Assembly (NCBI GenBank): GCA_965220775.1
Contig: OZ244845.1
Coordinates: forward strand, 2,542,001 to 2,606,000
Direction: 5' to 3'
DNA length: 64,000 nucleotides
From: G963664835 sp965220775
GTDB taxonomy: Bacteria > Chloroflexota > UBA6077 > FW602-bin22 > JBCLEL01
Part shown: positions 51,311-59,766 of the stretch, in pieces
Layout: each line of letters starts with the position of its first letter
Position numbering within the stretch: position 1 is the stretch's first letter
The notes under the pieces: generated by a model
Told to the model about the DNA's origin: nothing
Databases searched by the model: none
The model's input: the letters and a program-made list of their open reading frames with translations, nothing else
Translations under genes and position numbers: made by a program

Positions 51311-52369
51311 ATGAGCGAACCAACGCTAATGATCTATGGCGCTTCCGGCTACACAGGCAATCTCATTACCGCGCGAGCGGTTGCATCGGGCCTGCAGCCC
51401 ATTTTGGCCGGACGTAACGCCCGAAAGATTTCCCTGATGGCCCGCAAATTTGGCCTTGAGAAAAGCATCTTCGGTCTGGGCGACCCCGGCAGGCTCGCGA
51501 AGGCCCTCGAGAACATCACAGCAGTGTTGAACTGCGCCGGCCCGTTCGTGCACACAGCCATGCCCATGGTCGAAGCCTGCCTTAGAACCAAAACCCATTA
51601 TCTTGACATAACCGGGGAAATGGACGTCTTCGAAGCGCTCTCAGCACGTCACCAAGCTGCGAAAGAGTCGCGGATCATGATTCTGCCGGGCACCGGGATC
51701 GACGTCGTGCCCAGCGATTGTCTGATCGCCGGCCTTGCCGCGCGTCATCCTGGCGGCCAATATTTGCGGCTCGGCCTCGCCACCCGCTCCGGCGTCTCAC
51801 GAGGCACCATGCGGACCATACTGACGAGCATCGAGAACTTTCGCATCCGGCGCGAAGGCAAGATCACCCGAGTCGCCGCCGGCAGCCTACGCCACGAGTT
51901 TGATTTCGGTGAGCCGCCCCGGTCTGCTCTGGTCAGTTCATTGGGTGATGTCTCTACCGCCTATTGGTCGACCGGTATCCCAAACATTGAGAGCTACAAC
52001 CAGGCCAACAAGTTATTTCGCATAATGACAGGCATTAGCCGGCTCTACGGCCGGCTGCCGGCGGGACACATTTGGCTGACTCTGTTGAACGCTTTGGTTG
52101 ACCGGGCGCCGGACGGGCCAAGCGAATCCCAGCGTCGAGCCAACTATGCGACCTTCGTTGCCGAGATAGAAGATTCGAACGGCAAGCGCGCGACGGCGCG
52201 TCTGCGCACACCCGATCCCTACGACTTGACCGCGGAGGCGGCCGTGAACATCGCGAGGCGCACGCTAAACGAAGATTTCAAGATCGGATACCAGACGCCA
52301 TCTTTAGCATACGGCGCCGACCTGATTCGTGAATTCGATGGCGTACGCTGGGAATACCTTGACGATTAG
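51311..52369 (+). CDS. saccharopine dehydrogenase-like NAD(P)-binding reductase
   Basis: The 352-aa protein starts with a Rossmann motif, LMIYGASGYTGNLITARAVA, followed by LAGRNARKISLMARKFGLE, the pattern of the saccharopine-dehydrogenase-like/trans-acting enoyl reductase group. The motif NCAGPFVHTAMPMVEACL and YLDITGEMDVFEAL are also family hallmarks. The C-terminal half lacks the lysine-pathway domain, so a role in lipid reduction is more likely. It is divergent from the hpn operon, which fits lipid metabolism but does not prove it. Confidence 0.88.
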   Translation: MSEPTLMIYGASGYTGNLITARAVASGLQPILAGRNARKISLMARKFGLEKSIFGLGDPGRLAKALENITAVLNCAGPFVHTAMPMVEACLRTKTHYLDITGEMDVFEALSARHQAAKESRIMILPGTGIDVVPSDCLIAGLAARHPGGQYLRLGLATRSGVSRGTMRTILTSIENFRIRREGKITRVAAGSLRHEFDFGEPPRSALVSSLGDVSTAYWSTGIPNIESYNQANKLFRIMTGISRLYGRLPAGHIWLTLLNALVDRAPDGPSESQRRANYATFVAEIEDSNGKRATARLRTPDPYDLTAEAAVNIARRTLNEDFKIGYQTPSLAYGADLIREFDGVRWEYLDD

Positions 52370-52464
52370 ATCTCCGATCCGCGTCCGCAGCCAAAACAGG
52401 TTCGACCAGGGTTGAGGCGAAGCAGCTGTGCCGTCGCCAACGGGCTACGTCAGGAGGTGACATT

Positions 52465-53133
52465 CTGATAGAAGACGCGACAATCCTTGAAAGCCTCCTC
52501 GCAGACCAGACAGCGGAGGAATATCGCCGCAAAGGTTACGAGGTCTCAAGAGAGCCTCAACTTGATTTCTTGCCCGGATTTCGTCCGGATCTGATCGTTC
52601 GGAAAGATGATCAAGTAACGGTGATTGAAGTGAAGGCCAGATCGTCGCTGGCGGCAAATCCTAAGATAAGGGAATTGTCACAGATCATCCACTCGAAGCC
52701 CGGGTGGAGTTTCGAGTTGCTCCTAGTAAGCGAGCCGGAGAAGCTGGATCCGCCCGAAGGCGCACAACCCTTTGAGGAAGAGAACATCCTGAAGCGGGTT
52801 GATGAAGCTGAGAGAGCTCTTGAGTCAGGATTATCCGAAGCTGCTTTCTTGCTCGCTTGGTCGGCATGCGAGGCTGCGATCAGAGCATTGATAGCAGCGC
52901 AAGGAGTCTCAAATGAGAGCATCACGACACCGGGCTACGTACTGAACCAAGCGGTATCCCACGGCGTCATTTCACGGGATGAGTACCGGAATCTTGCCGG
53001 TATCCTGAGGTACAGGAACGCCATAGTTCACGGCTTCGCGCTCGACGATTTTAGTGATGAGCTGATCACTGACTTAATCGAGATTGTTCGTCGCATGACC
53101 AATACGAAAACTGGACCTGCCAACATCTCCTAG
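52465..53133 (+). CDS. PD-(D/E)XK nuclease-like/HEPN two-domain protein
   Basis: The conserved N-terminus starts well before the first ATG (52570). The frame opens at CTG 52465 (or ATT 52462), 7 nt after GGAGGT, giving about 222 aa. Residues 1-90 look like a restriction-endonuclease fold: FLPGFRPDLIV with the Asp (42) and VTVIEVKARS with Glu55-x-Lys57, as in REase_AHJR-like proteins. Residues 105-215 are helical and end in LRYRNAIVHGF, the Rx4H motif (R184...H189) of HEPN RNases. Such pairs of nuclease domains are common in defence and toxin systems. The next gene is a DUF4143 ATPase. Function is inferred. Confidence 0.8.
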   Translation: MIEDATILESLLADQTAEEYRRKGYEVSREPQLDFLPGFRPDLIVRKDDQVTVIEVKARSSLAANPKIRELSQIIHSKPGWSFELLLVSEPEKLDPPEGAQPFEEENILKRVDEAERALESGLSEAAFLLAWSACEAAIRALIAAQGVSNESITTPGYVLNQAVSHGVISRDEYRNLAGILRYRNAIVHGFALDDFSDELITDLIEIVRRMTNTKTGPANIS

Positions 53134-53263
53134 CCGCCACAAGACATTTCCTCGCGCGAAGGGATGAGGGAAGAGGGCCCCGCGCCAATGTGTCGCGCAA
53201 AGCCAACTTAGTTAGTCAACTCCATGAGCAGACGACGATGGATATTGTCCGCACGGAAGAAGA

Positions 53264-53296
53264 GTGCAAATTGCAAGTAGTACTTGCAATTTGCAC
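53264..53296. promoter_or_regulatory. 33-bp perfect palindrome upstream of the AAA ATPase gene
   Basis: GTGCAAATTGCAAGTA and TACTTGCAATTTGCAC are perfect inverted repeats with one central G. The palindrome ends 23 bp before the preferred ATG and carries internal TTGCAA/TTGCAA blocks, so it could hold two dimer sites or fold as a strong hairpin in the mRNA leader. Confidence 0.85.
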
Positions 53297-53319
53297 TAAC
53301 CATGATTATATTCATTGGT

Positions 53320-55041
53320 ATGATCGAGCGCGAGATTACACGCCGGTTAACCACGTTGTTTCGGCAGTACCCCTTTGTCACGGTAACCGGACCGCGGCAA
53401 TCGGGCAAGACAACGCTCTGTCGGGCCGCCTTTCCCAATTTGAAGTATGCCAATCTAGAGGCACCCGACCAAAGAGATTTTGCCGAGTCCGATCCTCGCG
53501 GATTCCTCTCGCAATTCGCCGATGGTGCCATCATAGATGAGGTCCAGCACGTCCCGGCGCTGCTGTCCTATCTCCAGGTTCTTGCCGACGAAATGGGCCG
53601 CAACAGCCTCTTCGTGCTCACCGGCAGCGAGCAGTTCAGGCTCTCCGACGCCATCAACCAGTCCCTGGCGGGACGTACCGCCCTGCTTCGTCTCTTGCCG
53701 TTTTCTCTGAGGGAGCGGCAACGAACCGGGGTAAGCAACGATGTGGATGACATCCTTTACTCGGGGTTCTATCCCCGAATTCTCGACCAAGGACTCGAGC
53801 CGCGACAAGCGTTGGCCGATTACTTCGAAACGTACGTGGAACGTGATGTGCGCCGGTTGGGCGAGATACGCAACCTCTCGAGCTTCCGGCGATTCGTCCG
53901 GCTTTGTGCCGGGCGAGTTGGCCAACTGGTGAATCTGGCGTCGCTGGGTGCGGACGCGGGCATATCCCACACTACTGCGCGGGAGTGGCTTACCGTCTTG
54001 GAGACGAGCTACATCATATTCCAGCTACCACCGTTTCATGCCAATATTCGAAAGCGTTTGGTCAAATCACCGAAGTTCTACTTTTACGATGTTGGACTCG
54101 CGAGCTATCTCATAGGGATCGAAGGCGCCAAACAGATTGTCACTCATCCCCTTCGAGGAGCCCTCTTTGAGAATCTAGTCGTCGCGGAAGCCCTCAAGCA
54201 CCGTTTCAATCGGGGCCTCCAGTCCAATCTAAGCTTCTTCCGCGATGCCCGGGGTCTGGAATGCGACCTATTCTACGAGACGGGACAACGCATCGGCGCT
54301 ATCGAAATCAAGTCGGGTTCTACCGTCGCTTCCGATTACTTCAATTCGCTCAATCGAGTCTCCGAGTTGGTTCCGGCAGTCTCGGCTAAAGCCGTAGTCT
54401 ATGGCGGCACGGCTCGCCAACCTCGCAGCGATTGCGAGGTTGTGCCGCTCAGCGACTTGGGAGGCATGCTCGCAAGATTTGAAGTAGATCAAGAGATTGC
54501 CAAATTCGTCACAGAGAAGAAAGGACCGGCACCGGATCACTCAGACGTTGGGACCTTAGATTCCATCTACCGAACCCGCATTCGGCCCACGCTCGACGGA
54601 CTAGACTATAGATGCAAGCTCCTAGCAGAAGCACTCTTTCGATCTCTTCAACAGGTTTCATACATTGAACGCGGTCGCTACAACACCAACTCCAGCGAGT
54701 ACCTCAAAGCTCAGAACTGGGAGGCGACAAAAAAACAGCACATAGTGAATCAGGGTTTCAACCTCAGCGACGACCTGCCCCTTGAGCTAAGGAGCATATA
54801 CAAGTTCGATTACTACACTGGTACTGGCCGTAACGGGTTTGGCCTAGACGTCTGTATAGCGTGGAGGCTTGGTGGCAAGAGTCTTTCACGATTTGCGACT
54901 ATCGACGAGACACCAATTCCAGAACTCAAGTCCACCATCAATTACTCTGAATTGCACGCGCGCAGTGCGGAGGTGGACCGTACAATTGCGGTGATCACCG
55001 AATACGCCATGAAGAGGATTGAAACTCTGTCCACAAATTAA
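53320..55041 (+). CDS. DUF4143 AAA ATPase with a C-terminal extension
   Basis: The ATG at 53320 begins MIEREITRRLTTLFRQYPFV, as in most relatives; an ATG at 53302 adds six residues. The 573-aa protein has Walker A GPRQSGKTT (residues 24-32), Walker B GAIIDEVQHVP, sensor LTGSEQF, and the DUF4143 nuclease-like domain with ALFENLVVAEALKHR and RDARGLECDLFYE...GAIEIKSG. Family members usually end near residue 400. Here a further 170 residues follow (from about DHSDVGTLDSIYRTRI), of no known family, with KFDYYTGTGRNGFGLDVCIA. No ribosome-binding site is seen before either start. Confidence 0.9.
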   Translation: MIEREITRRLTTLFRQYPFVTVTGPRQSGKTTLCRAAFPNLKYANLEAPDQRDFAESDPRGFLSQFADGAIIDEVQHVPALLSYLQVLADEMGRNSLFVLTGSEQFRLSDAINQSLAGRTALLRLLPFSLRERQRTGVSNDVDDILYSGFYPRILDQGLEPRQALADYFETYVERDVRRLGEIRNLSSFRRFVRLCAGRVGQLVNLASLGADAGISHTTAREWLTVLETSYIIFQLPPFHANIRKRLVKSPKFYFYDVGLASYLIGIEGAKQIVTHPLRGALFENLVVAEALKHRFNRGLQSNLSFFRDARGLECDLFYETGQRIGAIEIKSGSTVASDYFNSLNRVSELVPAVSAKAVVYGGTARQPRSDCEVVPLSDLGGMLARFEVDQEIAKFVTEKKGPAPDHSDVGTLDSIYRTRIRPTLDGLDYRCKLLAEALFRSLQQVSYIERGRYNTNSSEYLKAQNWEATKKQHIVNQGFNLSDDLPLELRSIYKFDYYTGTGRNGFGLDVCIAWRLGGKSLSRFATIDETPIPELKSTINYSELHARSAEVDRTIAVITEYAMKRIETLSTN

Positions 55042-55297
55042 CGACGTGGAAACCCACTCTTCCGCATCATGAACAACAAGACTCGATCAACGGGGTTGCC
55101 GGTTATGGTCATCTCCACCCCATTCGCAACTCCAGGCGCTTGAGTGGAGCGCGGACTAAGAATCGGTTAATTCAGAGCATAATCAAACAATACCTACGAG
55201 CGCCGGCTAAAATCTGCCGCGCGTCCGCCATTTAGCCCAGCGAATTGGACGAATTTCCTATGCCGTTTCAAGAGTGTCCTAGCGTTAGCTCGAACTG

Positions 55298-56149
55298 GTG
55301 AATCCCGTCTCGAAGTCTCTTCAAGCAAGATACCTCGCACTCGACGTGGGCGGGACGACCACCAAGGCCGGCATCGTCACTTCGGCGGGCGACGTACTTG
55401 CTTTGAACGTGGTCGAGAGTCACGGCGGCGGTGCTCGCGCACAAGTCCTAGCCGACATCCGTGCCGCTCTGGATCCATTCGCAAACGAGCCGGCCGACGG
55501 CATCGGAGCCGGCTTTCCCTCTTTCGGAGACTTTGAGCGCGGAGTCCTTGACAGCCGGCTGTCTGGAATGTTTCCATCGATGCACGGATTTCCGCTGCGC
55601 CAACACCTTGAGGACACGTTTGGACTGGCGACGAAGGTCGTCTCCGACGCCAGCCTGTTCACCCATGGGATACTCCGCTTCGGCGAAGGCCGGCGCCTGA
55701 GCAGCTTCATAGCCATCGGCCTGGGAACCGGGTCCGCGATCGGCCTCGTCCGCGCCGGTCAAGTGCTCACCGGACCCAGAGGCTTTCCCGATGTCGCCCT
55801 ACGCTTTTACACGGAATGGGGCTGGCCGGCTGCCTGGAGACATTCGGGCTACCACTTTGCCGACAACTATGGCGCGGACCCAGAAACCATCCATCGGCGT
55901 GCCCTCGCCGGCGACGCCGCCGCTCTAAGAGCCTGGGAACAGGTCGGAGAGGCTCTCGGAGAAACCATCATCCGACTGTCCGCCGAATCCGGCACCCGCA
56001 ACGCCGTCGTCGGTGGCGGGCTCTCCAACGCGTGGAACTTCATCGAGCCTTCCCTGCAACGTGCAGTTGAGCCTCTGGGCATCGACGTAGTAAAGACCGC
56101 CCTGGAGAATCCGTCCCTGGCCGGTGCCGCCGCGCTATTTCTCGTCTAG
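55298..56149 (+). CDS. ROK-family sugar kinase-like protein
   Basis: A GTG start gives 283 aa. The phosphate-1 motif LALDVGGTTTKAGIV, the phosphate-2 motif IAIGLGTGSAIGLV and the adenosine motif NAVVGGGLSNAW define the ASKHA/ROK fold. The usual ROK catalytic NDAN is VSDASLF, and the zinc-binding CxCGxxGC motif is missing. It is therefore a divergent sugar or N-acyl-sugar kinase, or a non-catalytic relative. It has no operon partner. Confidence 0.85.
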   Translation: MNPVSKSLQARYLALDVGGTTTKAGIVTSAGDVLALNVVESHGGGARAQVLADIRAALDPFANEPADGIGAGFPSFGDFERGVLDSRLSGMFPSMHGFPLRQHLEDTFGLATKVVSDASLFTHGILRFGEGRRLSSFIAIGLGTGSAIGLVRAGQVLTGPRGFPDVALRFYTEWGWPAAWRHSGYHFADNYGADPETIHRRALAGDAAALRAWEQVGEALGETIIRLSAESGTRNAVVGGGLSNAWNFIEPSLQRAVEPLGIDVVKTALENPSLAGAAALFLV

Positions 56150-56523
56150 GGCAATTTGCCCCCAGAACGGCGGGATCGGGTCGAGCTCCGAGCCGCTGGA
56201 AACGCTCCTGACTCCGGCGGCGAGAGCGTGATGTCCTTTCTGACCTAGTAATTGCCTCTATCTCGTCGGCGAATAGCGCATGTCCTCGCAAAGCCCACCC
56301 AAGAGTTGGTGCCTCCAGCCGTTTTATTTAAGCAATTTCATAGTTGCATCGCACCTAGTGCCGGCTATATTCGGGATGTACGCACCACCAGTAGCATCTC
56401 CGTGTTACATGCAGCGTTCCGGCCGGGTCGGGCGAGAAGGGGCCCCAAGAAGCGCAAGCTGGAGATGAAACGATTCGAGGTGGGTAGTCACCGACGCGCA
56501 ATGCCGCAAGGGAGAGTCAAGAT
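56150..56523. other. 370-bp intergenic region
   Basis: No gene, RNA or clear promoter is recognised. Open frames here are short and lack ribosome-binding sites. Confidence 0.4.
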
Positions 56524-56988
56524 ATGGGTGGTTGCCTCAGAGACGTAGGCGGCGTATCCCTATCCGTAGTACTCGTCTGGGTCATAATTGCTTTAGTAAC
56601 GGGTAATACTGCTGCGACGCAACCGATAACCGAATTGGGCGCTGCTAGCGTAGCTGCAACGGCTACGCCACAGCCTATCGAGGTCACGGCGGCTGAGCTT
56701 ATTGCGGAATATGACGCTAATGAGGTCGCAGCTGACATAAAATACAAGAACAAGACGGTCAGTGTCACCGGCGAAGTTGGCTCAATCAGCGAGGTCTTCG
56801 GAAGGAAGTACGTTTCACTTTCGGAGGGCGGACTTCTCCCAGTGAGCCGAGTGCACTGTCATTTCGAGAATCGTCACACCGATCAACTCGTCGATCTAAG
56901 AAAGGGCCAGGAAGCCACTTTGCTCGGCACTGTGGACGGCTACGACATTGGCAATGTCACTGTTAGCAGCTGCACAATCGTGGATTGA
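56524..56988 (+). CDS. membrane-anchored OB-fold (tRNA_anti-like) protein
   Basis: The 154-aa protein has one N-terminal membrane helix (VSLSVVLVWVIIALVTG) and a Thr/Ala/Pro spacer. A domain matching the tRNA_anti-like OB-fold follows: TAAELIAEYDANEVAADIKY, then NKTVSVTGEVGSISEVFGRK and a C-terminal GQEATLLGTVDGYDIGNVTV with a Cys pair. These domains are found in small exported proteins of unknown role. A start slightly upstream or downstream is possible. Confidence 0.85.
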   Translation: MGGCLRDVGGVSLSVVLVWVIIALVTGNTAATQPITELGAASVAATATPQPIEVTAAELIAEYDANEVAADIKYKNKTVSVTGEVGSISEVFGRKYVSLSEGGLLPVSRVHCHFENRHTDQLVDLRKGQEATLLGTVDGYDIGNVTVSSCTIVD

Positions 56989-57308
56989 TAGCGAAATGGC
57001 GCACGGAGTCAGGATTGAAATCTCATAGCTGCGAGCCCACGCCGACAGACACTCACGTCCTTGAGTTCTGCAAAAAAGGCTACTTGGTGCTCGAAGCGGT
57101 TGCGCAGGACAAGATCAAGCGGCGCTCCTTCGATTTCATCGAGGGTCTGCCGCATTCGGAGATTCAGCCCAGGCGACCAAGATTCTACCCAGATTCCTAC
57201 TTAATGCCGGACGTGAGGCTTGGCGGGAGAATTGTCGCCAAGCGAGCCGGAACGATACTCTTGTCACTTCTTCTTACGCGCCTCGCCATCGATAGACAAT
57301 GCCCGTAA
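56985..57308 (+). pseudogene. probable PhyH-like fragment
   Basis: The frame encodes THVLEFCKKGYLVLEAVAQD and KIKRRSFDFIEG, which resemble the start of phytanoyl-CoA dioxygenases (where a GY.VL.GV..... segment begins the fold), but no Fe- or 2OG-binding residues follow and the frame ends after 107 aa. It begins at a TTG overlapping the previous stop. The assignment is weak; a short unknown gene is the alternative. Confidence 0.35.
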
Positions 57309-57846
57309 TTATGGGTAAAATAAAGGAAACGATACCAAGAGTTGATCGGGTTCTAGGACTGTCACCGCAGCTAGAAATTGCGAGACTAAATACCGTTCTC
57401 GGAGCCGGGCTGAATGCGTGTCCCGGGCGATACCTGAAACACCATGCGGGGTGTCCGCGAACGGAGTGGATCAGCCGGCGTTGTCTTGCATAACTTCGCG
57501 TTCGCGAGTCCAATCGGAAATTTCGGACTCATTGGCACGGCCACTTCTGCGGCCGTGTCCAACTGTTAAGGTCGGCGGATAACTGTTTCTCAGTCCGGCC
57601 AAGTGTCCGCACAGTACCGGTCCGGCACGGGGTACGCACCTTGCATATCAGGACGAGGTGAAGCCTTGGGCTCAGAAGCCACCTGAGCTGTTTGCCAAAT
57701 CGCGGGAGGAGAATGAACATAGCAGTGAATGCAACGTCGCGACGACTCTCCCGGCCTGGGTTGCCGCAATTGCAATTACCGCCAACATCGAACGAACTTT
57801 GCCCAATTCGATTGTCGTACCACTATACATGGGAGTTGGGGGTTGA
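57309..57846. other. 540-bp region upstream of gyrB with hairpins
   Basis: No gene is supported. Inverted repeats are seen at 57536-57557 (CACGGCC/GGCCGTG), at 57506-57530 (GAGTCC/GGACTC), and between CGCGAACG near 57455 and CGTTCGCG near 57499. Their dense spacing suggests an RNA structure or a regulatory leader. GGGGG lies just before the gyrB start. Confidence 0.5.
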
Positions 57847-59766
57847 ATGGCGATAGACTCAGTTAGAAACTTGGACGAGTCACAATATGGCGTGGAGAGT
57901 ATCCATGTCCTTGAGGGCCTTGAAGCGGTGCGGCGCCGGCCGGGGATGTACATCGGAAGCACCGATGTACGCGGATTGCATCACCTGATTTATGAGGTGG
58001 TCGACAATTCGGTCGACGAAGCGCTGGCCGGCATTTGCGACCAGGCAACTCTGACAATCCATCCCGATGGAAGCGTGACCTCCGTCGATAATGGACGCGG
58101 AATACCTATCGAGATTCATCCCAAGACCGGCCGATCTGCGCTCGAAACAGTAATGACCACCCTCCACGCCGGAGGGAAATTTGGCGGGAATGGCTACAAG
58201 GTGGCAAGTGGATTGCATGGCGTCGGTGTTTCGGCCGTAAACGCTTTATCCGAATGGCTCTGGGTAGAGGTAGTTCGAAACGGTAAGCTATACCGGCAGG
58301 AATACGCTAGGGGCGTGCCCACCACGCCGGTAACGGAACTGGGACCGACCGATCGCGTTGGGACCAAGACTTCCTTTCTCGGTGACAAGAGCATATTCGA
58401 GTCACTGGAATATAACTACGACACTCTGGCGCAAAGATTTCGCGAGATGGCCTATCTGACCAAGGGCTTGCAGATTACGTTCATTGACGAACGAACCGAC
58501 CGAGAGATGTCGTTTTACTTCGAGGGTGGCGTGCTCTCTTTCGTACGTCACCTGAACAAACATCGGATCGCGGTCCATAAGCCCATCTACGTAGAACGGT
58601 TGGTTGACACTTCCCAAGTCGAAGTTGCAATCCAATACAACGACTCGTTTACCGAGACGGTGTACAGCTTCGCAAACAATATCAACACTTCCGACGGCGG
58701 TACCCACCTGACCGGGTTCCGTGCGGCGATCACAAGAACCATCAACGATTACGGACGCAAGAACAAATTCATCAAGGATGACGACGGGAATCTGAGTGGC
58801 GACGACGTACGTGAAGGCCTCACCGCGATAGTAAGCATAAAGCTGCCGGAACCACAGTTCGAAAGTCAGACCAAGGCGAAACTCGGCAACGCCGAGGTGC
58901 GAACTCACGTAGAGAACGCTGTGGTAGACGGTCTGAGAATCTACTTCGACGAGAACCCATCCGATGCGCGCCGAATTATCGACAAGTGCTTGACCGCTGC
59001 AAGGGCGCGCAAAGCGGCGCAGATGGCCCGAGATGCCGTCATACGCAAGAACGCCTTAGACGGAATGACACTTCCCGGCAAACTTGCGGACTGCACCGAA
59101 AAAGATCCGAGTCGTTCTGAACTCTACCTCGTGGAGGGCGACTCGGCCGGCGGGTCCGCAAAGCAAGGACGTGACCGCCGGTTCCAAGCCGTGCTACCGC
59201 TCCGGGGCAAGATCTTGAATGTCGAAAAGGCCCGCGAAGATAAGATGCTGTCCCACACGGAGATTCGGACTATTATCACGGCCCTGGGTGCCGGGATAAA
59301 CATCAACTTCGATCTGAGCAAGCTTCGTTACTACCGGGTCATTCTCATGTGCGACGCTGATGTAGATGGCGCCCATATCCGCACGTTGCTACTGACATTC
59401 TTCTACAGAAATATGCGTGAATTGATCGATAACGGTTATCTTTATATAGCCCAGCCGCCCCTCTACAAAATCCAGGCCGGAAAGAAGCACACGTGGGTCT
59501 ACTCCGAACAAGAGAAGGATGAGATGCTGGGCTCTATGCGAAGCAAGAAAGTCACCGTCCAGAGATACAAGGGGTTAGGTGAGATGAACCCGGAGCAGCT
59601 ATGGGAAACGACCATGAATCCAGAACACCGAACTACTTTGCAAGTAACCGTCAATGAGGCAATCGAAGCGGATAAGATATTCCAGATGTTAATGGGTGAA
59701 AGTGTCCCACCCCGCCGGCGATTCATTCAGACCCACGCCAAGCAGGTACGGCATCTAGACGTATGA
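57847..59766 (+). CDS. gyrB: DNA gyrase subunit B
   Basis: The 639-aa subunit has the GHKL ATPase domain (VVDNSVDEALAG, DNGRGIPIEIHPKTG, GLHGVGVSAVNALSEWL), the transducer, and the Toprim domain (VEGDSAGGSAKQGRDRRFQA, CDADVDGAHIRTLLLTFFYR). It ends in the conserved PPRRRFIQTHAKQVRHLDV. With GyrA it introduces negative supercoils. The length is the short, standard form without the proteobacterial insert. It overlaps plsX by 4 nt, an unusual pairing of gyrase with a lipid gene. No gyrA is present. Confidence 0.97.
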   Translation: MAIDSVRNLDESQYGVESIHVLEGLEAVRRRPGMYIGSTDVRGLHHLIYEVVDNSVDEALAGICDQATLTIHPDGSVTSVDNGRGIPIEIHPKTGRSALETVMTTLHAGGKFGGNGYKVASGLHGVGVSAVNALSEWLWVEVVRNGKLYRQEYARGVPTTPVTELGPTDRVGTKTSFLGDKSIFESLEYNYDTLAQRFREMAYLTKGLQITFIDERTDREMSFYFEGGVLSFVRHLNKHRIAVHKPIYVERLVDTSQVEVAIQYNDSFTETVYSFANNINTSDGGTHLTGFRAAITRTINDYGRKNKFIKDDDGNLSGDDVREGLTAIVSIKLPEPQFESQTKAKLGNAEVRTHVENAVVDGLRIYFDENPSDARRIIDKCLTAARARKAAQMARDAVIRKNALDGMTLPGKLADCTEKDPSRSELYLVEGDSAGGSAKQGRDRRFQAVLPLRGKILNVEKAREDKMLSHTEIRTIITALGAGININFDLSKLRYYRVILMCDADVDGAHIRTLLLTFFYRNMRELIDNGYLYIAQPPLYKIQAGKKHTWVYSEQEKDEMLGSMRSKKVTVQRYKGLGEMNPEQLWETTMNPEHRTTLQVTVNEAIEADKIFQMLMGESVPPRRRFIQTHAKQVRHLDV

